A stretch of DNA of 64,000 nt from Mycolicibacterium neworleansense (lineage in GTDB: Bacteria > Actinomycetota > Actinomycetes > Mycobacteriales > Mycobacteriaceae): the NCBI RefSeq assembly GCF_001245615.1, contig NZ_CWKH01000002.1:1736001-1800000 (forward strand), read 5' to 3'. The notes under the pieces were generated by a model that saw only the letters and a list, made by a program, of their open reading frames with translations, had not been told where the DNA came from and made no database searches. The position numbers and the translations under genes are program-made. Below, one piece after another: positions 16,588 to 24,245 of this stretch (its first letter is position 1; every line of letters begins with the position of its first letter).

Positions 16588-17654
16588 TTCAGACCTCCCG
16601 ACAAGAACCCTTCGAGCGCCACGTCGCCGGTGATCGGGGTGCCGTTGACGATCAACCCTCCGGTCAGGAGTTTGTCGATGGTGCCCGGAATATCCAGGGC
16701 GCCATCGAACATCAGGTAATCGCCGTGCACCGAGTTGCCGAACTTCTCCAGGAACGTGTTCATCGCGGTGAGCATCCCGCCCAGTCGGTCGTTGAAAGTG
16801 CCCATCATCCCGACGACGGTGCCTGCGTCGGTGACCATGGCGTTGAGGTCGGTCGACGACAGCACGCTGTTGGCGGTGGCGGCCAGCGCGGTGGTCGAGG
16901 AGAACAGTGTCTGTAGCTTGGCGCGCTGCACGTCGAGCATCGCGACCACCTTGGGCACCGCGTCCAGGTAGCCGGCCACCGTCTGCTGCTCATGGCCGAA
17001 CTGCCCGGTGATGTTGGCGGCCAGGCTCATTGCCTGATCGAACTCGCCCTGGTGTTCGGAGGCCTTGGCGGCCAGCAGCGACATCGAGTCGATCAGCCCG
17101 CGTACCTTGTCGGCCCTCCCGGCGAACGCCTTGTCCAGTTCGGTGACGATCGTGGCCAGCTGGTCGACGCCGCTGCGGGACAGCAGGGCGCCGAATGTGG
17201 CCAGCGCGCTTTCGATCTGCGGGCCCAGTTCGGTGTGGCTGGGCGGGATGACATCGCCGTCGCGCAGCGCGCGTTGCGGGGCCAGTGTTGCGCTGCTGAG
17301 CCGGACGAACGGATTGCCCAGGGCCGATGGCAGTTCCACGCTGGCGACCGTTCCGGAGTCGAGACCTTCGGCGTCGGCCAGGCTCAGCTGCACCGAGGCA
17401 CCCGAGGCGGCCAGGCTCATCCCGCTGACCCGGCCCACCACCTTCTGCCCGTTGCGGACGTCGGCGCCGATGGTGATGCCGTCGGCGGTGGGCAGCACCA
17501 CCGTGACGGCCATGGTGTCGGTGGGGGAGGTGCGGCCCAGGGGGAGGTCCTGAATTCCGATATCGCTCAAGGCCCAAACGGCCGCGGCGGCGACCACGAG
17601 CGCGCAGCCGGTGGCAGCGCCGGTGAGGGTGGGCTTGGGCAGGGATCTACGCAT
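16584..17654 (-). CDS. mceE: MceE, MCE-family protein without a lipobox (first mce locus)
   Basis: 356 residues. Topology is a short basic start, a membrane anchor (CALVVAAAAVWALSDIGI) and an MCE domain (TMAVTVVLPTADGITIGADVRNGQKVVGRVSG), then the helical region. MceE proteins are usually lipoproteins (LprK type). Here the only early cysteine (residue 17, AATGC) comes before the hydrophobic stretch rather than after it, so lipidation is unlikely and the protein is probably anchored by the helix. It starts 6 nt after the mceD stop and overlaps mceF by 4 nt. Confidence 0.85.
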   Translation of the reverse strand: MRRSLPKPTLTGAATGCALVVAAAAVWALSDIGIQDLPLGRTSPTDTMAVTVVLPTADGITIGADVRNGQKVVGRVSGMSLAASGASVQLSLADAEGLDSGTVASVELPSALGNPFVRLSSATLAPQRALRDGDVIPPSHTELGPQIESALATFGALLSRSGVDQLATIVTELDKAFAGRADKVRGLIDSMSLLAAKASEHQGEFDQAMSLAANITGQFGHEQQTVAGYLDAVPKVVAMLDVQRAKLQTLFSSTTALAATANSVLSSTDLNAMVTDAGTVVGMMGTFNDRLGGMLTAMNTFLEKFGNSVHGDYLMFDGALDIPGTIDKLLTGGLIVNGTPITGDVALEGFLSGGLK

Positions 17655-17660
17655 GACCGG

Positions 17661-18764
17661 TCACCTCGGGTACTTCGGGTTCGGCGCCGGGGCGTTGCCG
17701 GTCACGGCGGACACGATGCCCAGCGGGTCCGAGCGGCTGATCGGGTAGGAGATCGGGTTGGTGATCCCGGCGCCCACACACATCGGCAACATGGTGCGGT
17801 CGCAGAAGTTCTGCGCGGCGGCGAACTGGCTGAGCACCGTGGACACGTTGAGCCGGATCCGGCCGCGCCGGTCGGGGCCGACGGTGTTGGACAGGTTCTG
17901 CATCATCAGCGGCACCAGGTCCATGAACTCGGCCAGCTGGGGCTGCTTGGCGGTCAGCACATCCCCGACGGCGTTGAGATTGGCCGCGATGGTGCCGAGG
18001 TCGTCACCGTGCTGGGTGACGAAGGTGTCGACCTGATCGAGGACCACCTTGAGATCGGCCATGGGCTGGGCGATGTCGACGCCTGTGTCGGCCCAGCTGC
18101 CACCGACCTGGCCGAGTTCGTCGACCATCTGGTTCAACGACACCTGCCGCTGGTTGAACGCCGCCATCAGCGTGCTGAGGTTGTCCACCACCGCGCCGAT
18201 GTCCTCTGCCCGGGCGCCGAGCACCCCGCTGGCCGCACTGAGGTTGCGCATCGCGGAGTTGAAAAGCTTGCCCTGGTCGCGCCATTGGTCGGCACCGCGG
18301 GTCAGCACCGCGCCGATGTCGCCCTGCTCGGGGCCGATCGCGGAGGTCAACGTGCTCAGGCTGCCGAGCATGCTGTCGAAGGTGATCGGGGAGTGGCTGC
18401 GGTCAGCTCCGATGATGTGCCCGTCGGCCAGGGTGGGCCCGGAACCGTTGTAGGCCGGCCCGAGTTCGACACTGCGGTCGCTGATCAGCGCCGGGCTGAC
18501 CACATAGGCGTCGGGTTCGGCGGGCAGCATGACATCGTCCGGCAGGGTCATGGTGACCCGCACCGTGGTCCCCTGCGGGGTCACCGCGGTGACGCGTCCC
18601 ACCGGAACCCCGAGCACGGTGACCTTGCTTCCCGGGTAGATGCCGTTGATGTAGCCGAAGTCGGCGTGCACCGTCCGCGCCCGGTCGGTGCGGCCGAACA
18701 CGTACCAGCCTCCTACCGCCACGCACACCACTGTCAGGATCGCCATTACGGCTCTACGTGTCAT
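17661..18764 (-). CDS. mceD: MceD, MCE-family protein (first mce locus)
   Basis: 367 residues: membrane helix MAILTVVCVAVGGWYVFG, then the MCE domain with HADFGYINGIYPGSKVTVLG and VPVGRVTAVTPQGTTVRVTM, a long helical domain and a C-terminus containing FCDRTMLPMCVGAG. ATG 18764 (MTRRAVMAIL) overlaps the mceC stop as ATGA and gives the normal topology; an open stretch upstream belongs to mceC. The helical part carries heptad-like repeats (LNQMVDELGQVGGSWADTG) expected of the six-helix tunnel in MceA-F assemblies. Confidence 0.88.
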   Translation of the reverse strand: MTRRAVMAILTVVCVAVGGWYVFGRTDRARTVHADFGYINGIYPGSKVTVLGVPVGRVTAVTPQGTTVRVTMTLPDDVMLPAEPDAYVVSPALISDRSVELGPAYNGSGPTLADGHIIGADRSHSPITFDSMLGSLSTLTSAIGPEQGDIGAVLTRGADQWRDQGKLFNSAMRNLSAASGVLGARAEDIGAVVDNLSTLMAAFNQRQVSLNQMVDELGQVGGSWADTGVDIAQPMADLKVVLDQVDTFVTQHGDDLGTIAANLNAVGDVLTAKQPQLAEFMDLVPLMMQNLSNTVGPDRRGRIRLNVSTVLSQFAAAQNFCDRTMLPMCVGAGITNPISYPISRSDPLGIVSAVTGNAPAPNPKYPR

Positions 18765-19819
18765 CGGCACTCCCGCTGAACGTTGAGGAAGCACAACAGG
18801 TTGTCGGGCATCACCACGGACGGCGAGTTGACGTCGGCCCAATTGCCGTTGCCGGTGGCGTTGGTGACGGCACGGATCGCCGGGGGCATGTTCTGCAGGG
18901 TCTGGTCGATCTTGTCCACGTTGGCTTTCAAGGTTCCGGTGACCGCAGTGAGGCCGGCGATCAGACTGCTGAAATCGGCCTGCTTCTCGGTGTAGATCGC
19001 GGCCAGCTGCCCTACGATCGCCGTCAGGTTGTGCACGATGTCGGTCAGCGCCTGGCGGCGCGCGGCCAGCGAGGTCACGATGTACTGCGCGTTGGCGGCG
19101 GTATCGGCCAGTGAATCCGTCTGGTGGGACAGCATTTCGGCCATGTGCCGGCTGATCCGCAGGATCTCGTCGATCTTGTCGCCGTTGCCGGCGAAGGCCG
19201 AGCTGGCCGCGCTGATCCCGGCCAGCGCCTGGCCGAGTTCGGTGCTGTTGCCCGGCATGGTCTCGGCCAGGGTGCTCATCATGGCGGTCAACGGCTGTTG
19301 GTCGACATGCTCGGCGGTGTCGGCGGCCTTCCGCCCCACCTCGTCGAGACTGTAGGGAACTGTGGTGCGCGACAACGGGATCACGTTGGAATCCAGGCCG
19401 TTGACGGTTCCGGCCGGCATGACATCCAGGAACCGCTTGCCCAGCACGGTCCGCAGTCGCACCGTGACCGTGGTGCGGTTGCCCAGAGCCTGCGCCTTGT
19501 CCAGTCGGAAGCCGACGCGGACCCGGTCAACGGCTAGGGCCACGTCTTCCACGCGGCCGGCAGGCACCCCGGCGACATATACCGGGTCACCGCCGGACAG
19601 GCCGCTGGCATTGGCGAGTTCGGCGACATGGGCGTTGGTGCGCACGTGGTAGACCGCGCGGGGGATCCCGATCGAGATCACCATGATGGCGACGAGCGTG
19701 ATGGTTCCGATCATGCCCAGCGCCAACGGGATTGACGGGTTGTGCTTGCGCTGATCCTTGACGAAGAGGAAGATCACCGCCCCGACGAAGAGGTCGATCA
19801 GTTTGACGAGGAGCATCAT
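18761..19819 (-). CDS. mceC: MceC-position protein with two N-terminal membrane helices (first mce locus)
   Basis: 352 residues with an MCE domain (TNAHVAELANASGLSGGDPVYVAGVPAGRVEDV) and helical tail ending in LLCFLNVQRECR. Unusually there are two hydrophobic segments before the MCE domain: LLVKLIDLFVGAVIFLFV at residues 4-21 and LALGMIGTITLVAIMVISIG at about 33-53. MCE proteins normally have one. With two, the N-terminus would face outward or form a hairpin. ATG 19819 overlaps the mceB stop (TAATG). The extra segment is seen only if this first ATG is used; ATG 19816 would give almost the same. Confidence 0.85.
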   Translation of the reverse strand: MMLLVKLIDLFVGAVIFLFVKDQRKHNPSIPLALGMIGTITLVAIMVISIGIPRAVYHVRTNAHVAELANASGLSGGDPVYVAGVPAGRVEDVALAVDRVRVGFRLDKAQALGNRTTVTVRLRTVLGKRFLDVMPAGTVNGLDSNVIPLSRTTVPYSLDEVGRKAADTAEHVDQQPLTAMMSTLAETMPGNSTELGQALAGISAASSAFAGNGDKIDEILRISRHMAEMLSHQTDSLADTAANAQYIVTSLAARRQALTDIVHNLTAIVGQLAAIYTEKQADFSSLIAGLTAVTGTLKANVDKIDQTLQNMPPAIRAVTNATGNGNWADVNSPSVVMPDNLLCFLNVQRECR

Positions 19820-20871
19820 TACAAACACACCTCGGAGTGCCTGCTGCCGAAGATGTTGGCTTCGTGGCTGCGGATCTTGAGGGTGAAGTTGCACAGGTAC
19901 AGGCTGACGAACCCGCCGTAGCTGGAGGTCCGGTTGATCGCGTCGCCGAACTCGGGGAGCCGGGCCAGCAGGGTGGTGAATTCCTCGGTATTGGGTTGCC
20001 AGGTCTGCAACATCGAGTTGAGGTTGGTGATGGTGTCTCCGTAGGCGGCGCTGGAGTTGTTGACCGTGTGGGCCAGGGTGGCCAGCACGGCATTGCCCTG
20101 ATCGATGAGCATCTCGAATTGCCGGTCGCCGGAGGTCACCGCGGCGCTGAGCCGGTTGAGCCCCTGCAGCATCTGCTCCAGTTGAGGCCGGCGCGTGTTC
20201 ATGGTCTGCATGAGCGCTGACATGTTGTCGATCAGCTGGGTGAAGATACCCGCGTTATTGCTCAAAGACGATGTCATGGCGGCGATCTGGGTGAGCAGCG
20301 TGGTCAAGGTCTGGGCCTGGCCGCTGAAGGTCTCGACGAATCCGCGGGTCAGCGTGTTGACCTGCTCGGGGGCCAGTGCATCGAACAGCGGCTTGAACCC
20401 GTTGAGCAGCGCGGTCAGATCCACCGCGGGCGAGGTCTGGGCCAGCGGGATGACGCCGCCGGCGGCCAGGCGGGCCGGGGGCTCGTCGGTGGAGACGTCC
20501 ATGATCGCGCCGCCCGGATCGGACAGCGCCACATAGCGGGCGCCGAGCATGTCGCCGTAACGCACCGCCGCGGTGACATTGCTCGTCAGGGTGAAATCGG
20601 AGTTGACCTCGATGTCGACATCGGCCCGGCTGGTGCCGTCGGCGTCGGGGGCGAACCGGATCGAGTCAACTCGCCCGATCCGAATGCCGTTCATGGTCAC
20701 CGGGTTTCCGACGTTGAGGCCCTCGACGCTGGTGAACTGCGCCTGATAGGTGACGGTGCTGCCGCGCACCGGCACCGACAGGGTGTTGATCACCAGGACC
20801 GCGCTGAGCACCCCGGCCGTGCCGAAGGCGCCCAGCTTGGCCCACGACTGCCACCGACCGTTGCGGTTCAT
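19819..20871 (-). CDS. mceB: MceB, MCE-family protein (first mce locus)
   Basis: 350 residues from ATG 20871 (MNRNGRWQSWAKLGAFG). One membrane helix (AFGTAGVLSAVLVINTLSV), MCE domain (TYQAQFTSVEGLNVGNPVTMNGIRIGRVDSIRF), the conserved SDPGGAIMDVS strand and a helical tail with MNTRRPQLEQMLQGL. The C-terminal segment SSYGGFVSLYLCNFTLKI is typical of MceB. The mceA frame as sequenced continues into this gene without a stop, so an MceA-MceB fusion product is possible; the ATGA overlap with the alternative mceA frame argues that separate translation is the ancestral state. Confidence 0.88.
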   Translation of the reverse strand: MNRNGRWQSWAKLGAFGTAGVLSAVLVINTLSVPVRGSTVTYQAQFTSVEGLNVGNPVTMNGIRIGRVDSIRFAPDADGTSRADVDIEVNSDFTLTSNVTAAVRYGDMLGARYVALSDPGGAIMDVSTDEPPARLAAGGVIPLAQTSPAVDLTALLNGFKPLFDALAPEQVNTLTRGFVETFSGQAQTLTTLLTQIAAMTSSLSNNAGIFTQLIDNMSALMQTMNTRRPQLEQMLQGLNRLSAAVTSGDRQFEMLIDQGNAVLATLAHTVNNSSAAYGDTITNLNSMLQTWQPNTEEFTTLLARLPEFGDAINRTSSYGGFVSLYLCNFTLKIRSHEANIFGSRHSEVCL

Positions 20872-22266
20872 GAGACCTGTACTTCCGTGCCGCGCACCAG
20901 CGGGCCGAGCATGAGCACCGTGGCGATGTTGGGTTGGGTCGAGGGCGCGCCGGCCGGCGGGACCAGTTCGTCCTGCAGGACTGCCAGGGCATGGGCCTGG
21001 CCGTCGGCGTCGACGACCGCCGAGGCCGGCGCGGCCCCTGGAACGTTCGGTGGGCATCGGCGCCGACTGCGGCAGCCCGGGTCCCGGCGGCAGGTTCGAC
21101 TGCATGGGCAGGTGCGGCGCCGGCGGAGTGAACGGGTTGACCGGGAGTTCGGCGGCCGGGCGGGCCAGAACGTCCTCCGACAGCGCAGGCACCTCGCCGG
21201 AGGGTGCCGATTCAGCGCAGCGGGCACCCTGCGTGGTGCCGTAGACCGGACAGTCCTGCAGCGCGTACGGCATCGGCCCGGCGAACGTCGCCACGGCGGT
21301 GATGTTGAACTTGCCCGTCGCGAACACCTTCGCACCGGCCTCGCCGAAGGACTGCGCACCGGCCAGTGTGTCGACCAGTCCGAGCGGCTGGGTGGCGGTG
21401 GTGGCCATGATCTTTCCGGCCGAGTCGACGACGGTGATCAGCTGTTCGCGGTGATCGGACATGAACGCGGTGAGCACCGACGAGAACCGGGCGAAGCCGT
21501 CGATGGCCGAGGCGAACTTCTTCTGGTCGTCGACCATCCGGTTGGACACCGACGTGGCGGCCGAAAGCGTGGAGATGATGTCGGGGGTTGCGGTGTTCAG
21601 TGAGGCCATCACATCTCGGAATTGCGGTGTGGTGTCGAGGAATCGCACCAGTGACGGGGTCAGCACCTCGGCGCTCGCGCTCAGGTTGTCGATCGTCGTG
21701 CCCAGTTCGGTGCCGCGGTTGCGCAGCGACTGGCTGATCGCGGTCAGGGCGGTTTGCATGCGCTCGGGTTTGATCTGGGAGAACAGTTCGACGATCTTGG
21801 TGAACACGTCGTAGAGCGCCATCGCGTCGGGACTGTCGTCCACCGCAACGGTGTCGCCGGGCTTAAGTCCGGTCGTCGACCGGCTGCCTTGCGGGTCGAC
21901 GAGTTGCAGGTAGATGTCGCCGAAGAAGGTGCGGGGCACGATCCGTGCGACCGCGGAGGACGGGATGATGCCCAGGCTGCCGGGTTCGATCGCCAGCCGG
22001 ACCCGCGACGTTCGGGTGCCCGACTCGATGTCGGCGATACGTCCGACGTTGACCCCGTGATAGCGGACCGGGGATCCGCCGGTGATCAACCCGGCCGACA
22101 CCGGAACACCCACGAACACATCGGCGCTGCGCTCCAGATGCCCCGAGGCCCGGGCCACCAGTACGACCGCCACGGCCGTGGCGACGGCGGCCGCCGCCAG
22201 TCCGCGTAGCGCCAGTTTCGCCCGGCTGGGTTCGGCAGGCCTGCGGGATCCCTTGAGGCGCTTCAC
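20868..22266 (-). CDS. mceA: MceA, MCE-family protein with frame break in the C-terminal tail (first mce locus)
   Basis: GTG 22266 overlaps the yrbEB stop. The reading frame is normal for about 405 residues: membrane helix (ALRGLAAAAVATAVAVVLVA), MCE domain (SADVFVGVPVSAGLITGGSPVRYHGVNVGRIADI), helical region and proline-rich tail. Near 21030-21070 the frame becomes arginine-rich (RSRGRAGLGGRRRRRPGP) and runs into mceB with no stop. Another frame then gives a plausible tail (ASAVVDADGQAHALAVLQDE ... TEVQVS) ending at TGA 20868-20870, overlapping the mceB start as ATGA. Removing one base of the four-C run at 21036-21039 would join the two. Either a sequencing indel or a real mutation fusing MceA to MceB. 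Confidence 0.8.
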
Positions 22267-23120
22267 ATTCCCATCCCGGGGATCTCGGGGACCAGGCCCC
22301 ACAGCGCGAAGGTGAGCAGCACGTCGAGGATGCCGACAGCGAGGATCGCGGTGCGCAGCGCCCGGCCCGCGGCCTGGCCCACGCCGGCAGGTCCGCCCGA
22401 GGCGAAGTAACCGTAGGTGCAGTGCACGAGCGCCACCACGATCGCGAAGACGACGGCCTTGATGCCGGAGTAGAGCAGGTCCTGCGGACCGAGGGCCAGA
22501 TGGAAGAAGTAGTCATAGGTGCCGGGCGAGGCACCGTTGAAGATCACCACCACGGTGCGGGTGGACAGGTAGCTCGCCAGCAGCCCGATCATGTAGATCG
22601 GGATGACGCAGACGACCGAGGCCAGCACCCGGGTACCCACCAGGTAGGGGATCGAGCGCAGCGCCATGGCGTCGATCGCATCGATCTCGTCGGAGATTCG
22701 CATGGCGCCGATCTGGGCGGTGAAACCCGTTCCGACCTTGGCTGCCAACGCGATTGCCACCACCACCGGCGCCAGTTCACGGGTGTTGGCGATCGCGGCG
22801 AGCATGCCCGAGAGCGTGTTCATCCCGACCAGGTCCAGGCCGCGCTGGGTCTCGACGCCGAGCATCATCGCCGCGGCCAGCGACATTGCGAACACGATGC
22901 CGATGGTTCCGCCGCCGGACAGCAGCGAGCTGGTGCCGAACGTCACCTCGCCGATCTGGCTCAGCGTGTGCTTGCGGTAGCGCACCAGGGCATACGGCAG
23001 CGAGGCGAGAACCTTGGCGTAGAAGGTGACGTGCTGGCCGGCGACGGCAAGGGCGTCGTACCCGGCGAGCGCGGGCCGTGAAACCCGGTGCAGTGCAGCG
23101 CTGCTGGTGACCGCGGTCAT
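22263..23120 (-). CDS. yrbEB: YrbEB, Mce permease subunit (first mce locus)
   Basis: 285-residue MlaE/YrbE-type ABC permease with five or six membrane helices. Conserved MlaE features are GGGTIGIVFAMSLAAAMMLGVETQ, ANTRELAPVVVAIALAAKVGTGFTAQIGAMRISDEIDAIDAM (the EQ-loop-like coupling region) and the C-terminal STRTVVVIFNG to GYFASGGPAGVGQAAGRALR. With YrbEA it forms the inner-membrane channel through which the Mce system imports lipids, driven by the MceG ATPase. ATG 23120 overlaps the yrbEA stop by one base (TGATG). Confidence 0.93.
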   Translation of the reverse strand: MTAVTSSAALHRVSRPALAGYDALAVAGQHVTFYAKVLASLPYALVRYRKHTLSQIGEVTFGTSSLLSGGGTIGIVFAMSLAAAMMLGVETQRGLDLVGMNTLSGMLAAIANTRELAPVVVAIALAAKVGTGFTAQIGAMRISDEIDAIDAMALRSIPYLVGTRVLASVVCVIPIYMIGLLASYLSTRTVVVIFNGASPGTYDYFFHLALGPQDLLYSGIKAVVFAIVVALVHCTYGYFASGGPAGVGQAAGRALRTAILAVGILDVLLTFALWGLVPEIPGMGM

Positions 23121-23929
23121 CAGTAACTGCCCACGGCCGGAACCACCACGGTGTACAGCGCCGACATCGTGGTGTTGAGGATGAACACCAGGGCGAAGGC
23201 CAGCACCACCGCCTCGTTCACCGCGTTGGCCACCCCGCCCGCCCCGCCCTTGGCGTGCAGGCCCTTGAAGGTGGCGACCAGGGTGGCGGTCAGTCCGAAC
23301 ACTGCCGATTTGATCAGTGCCATGACGAAATCCGACACCTGGCCGTACTGGCTGAACGTGGCCAGAAACGTTCCGGCGGGCAGGTGCTGCACGCTGATGT
23401 GGTAGAGGTAGCAGGCCATCACGCCGCCGAAGGTCACGATCGAGCACAGGGCCAGGGCCACGATCACAGCGGCGACCAGGCGCGGCGCGACCAGGCGCTC
23501 GATCACGTCCAGGCCCATGACCTCCATGGCGTCGATCTCCTCGCGAATGGTGCGCGATCCCAGGTCGGTGCAGATCGCCGAGCCCGCCACCCCGGCCATC
23601 ATCAAGGCGCACACCAGGGCCGCGGCCTGGCCGACGATGATGAACGCCACCACCGCGCCGGAGTAGCCGCCGGCGCCGATACGCCCCGCCAGCTCGCCCA
23701 CGGACACCGCGATGAACACGCCGATCGGCATCATCAGCAGCAGCGCCGGCCCGGTGCACACGCGGCCGATGAACAGGGTCTGGGTGACGACCTCGTCGAG
23801 CACCAGGCGCCGGCGGACCAACGCGGTGACGACGCTGACGAGCGCCTGCACCGAGAAGCCGAGCACGTAGCCGCCCTGGACCAGCACGTCCCGTACGGGG
23901 CCCTTGGACGCTGGTAGCTCGTAGGTCAT
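23120..23929 (-). CDS. yrbEA: YrbEA, Mce permease subunit (first mce locus)
   Basis: 269-residue MlaE-family permease, first gene of the leftward mce operon. It shows GRVCTGPALLLMMPIGVFIAVSVGELAGRIGA, SAICTDLGSRTIREEIDAMEVMGLDVIERLVAPRL (coupling loop) and HAKGGAGGVANAVNEAVV. ATG 23929 (MTYELPASKG) has GGAAGGAACTC directly upstream; the open frame extends another 33 codons without family similarity. The 316 nt before it, shared with the divergent FAD-oxidoreductase gene, contains two perfect inverted repeats listed separately. Confidence 0.93.
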   Translation of the reverse strand: MTYELPASKGPVRDVLVQGGYVLGFSVQALVSVVTALVRRRLVLDEVVTQTLFIGRVCTGPALLLMMPIGVFIAVSVGELAGRIGAGGYSGAVVAFIIVGQAAALVCALMMAGVAGSAICTDLGSRTIREEIDAMEVMGLDVIERLVAPRLVAAVIVALALCSIVTFGGVMACYLYHISVQHLPAGTFLATFSQYGQVSDFVMALIKSAVFGLTATLVATFKGLHAKGGAGGVANAVNEAVVLAFALVFILNTTMSALYTVVVPAVGSY

Positions 23930-23969
23930 CGAGTTCCTTCCGCGCTTGTTCGTGGCATGCGCGGGGCCG

Positions 23970-23985
23970 GCCGGTGACCACCGGC
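23970..23985. promoter_or_regulatory. Inverted repeat upstream of yrbEA
   Basis: Perfect inverted repeat GCCGGTG-AC-CACCGGC, 40 nt before the yrbEA start. Its position fits either an operator downstream of the mce promoter or a hairpin in the leader RNA. The regulator is unknown. Confidence 0.45.
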
Positions 23986-24028
23986 TGTGCTGAGCACTGT
24001 TTCGACCCCCCGGTCGCTTGTGGAGCAT

Positions 24029-24043
24029 GTCACATTTCGTGAC
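24029..24043. promoter_or_regulatory. Inverted repeat GTCAC-N5-GTGAC
   Basis: Perfect 5-bp inverted repeat GTCAC-ATTTC-GTGAC, 100 nt before yrbEA and 200 nt before the FAD-oxidoreductase gene. A partial copy (CGTCACATTTCACGG) lies at 24268-24282 inside the start of the rightward gene. The spacing is right for a dimeric HTH regulator; which one cannot be told. Confidence 0.4.
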
Positions 24044-24245
24044 CTCTGCGCAAGAATTAAGTGAATGGCCATTCTCGAGCTGTGGAGACCTGTCTTTAGA
24101 GGTACAGAAGCATTCTGATGCCGATTTTGTGACTAGCAGATCGAACGAACGCAGCCCAATTCAACTCGGCGTGTCGGCCGGGTATGAGACAGAACCACGA
24201 TTAACTTATCGCCCACAGGGGTTGCCGAGCTGAGGTGGTATCGGT

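Larger units (their letters stand above)
23930..24245. promoter_or_regulatory. Divergent intergenic region between mce locus and FAD oxidoreductase
   Basis: No gene is visible in these 316 nt. The left half is GC-rich and holds two inverted repeats (23970-23985 and 24029-24043). The right half (about 24050-24200) is markedly AT-richer than the surroundings and must contain the promoter of the rightward gene. I could not pick a single -10 with confidence. Confidence 0.6.

Noticed and set aside
16992..18779. A 595-codon open frame opposite mceD/mceE, and similar long frames opposite menD (3073-4761), the SulP gene (31382-33124), the kinase (34619-36451) and the MFS gene (41456-43165)
   Set aside because: All translate to His/Arg/Gly/Gln-rich sequence without domains and lie antisense to clear genes. 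They are by-products of high third-position GC.
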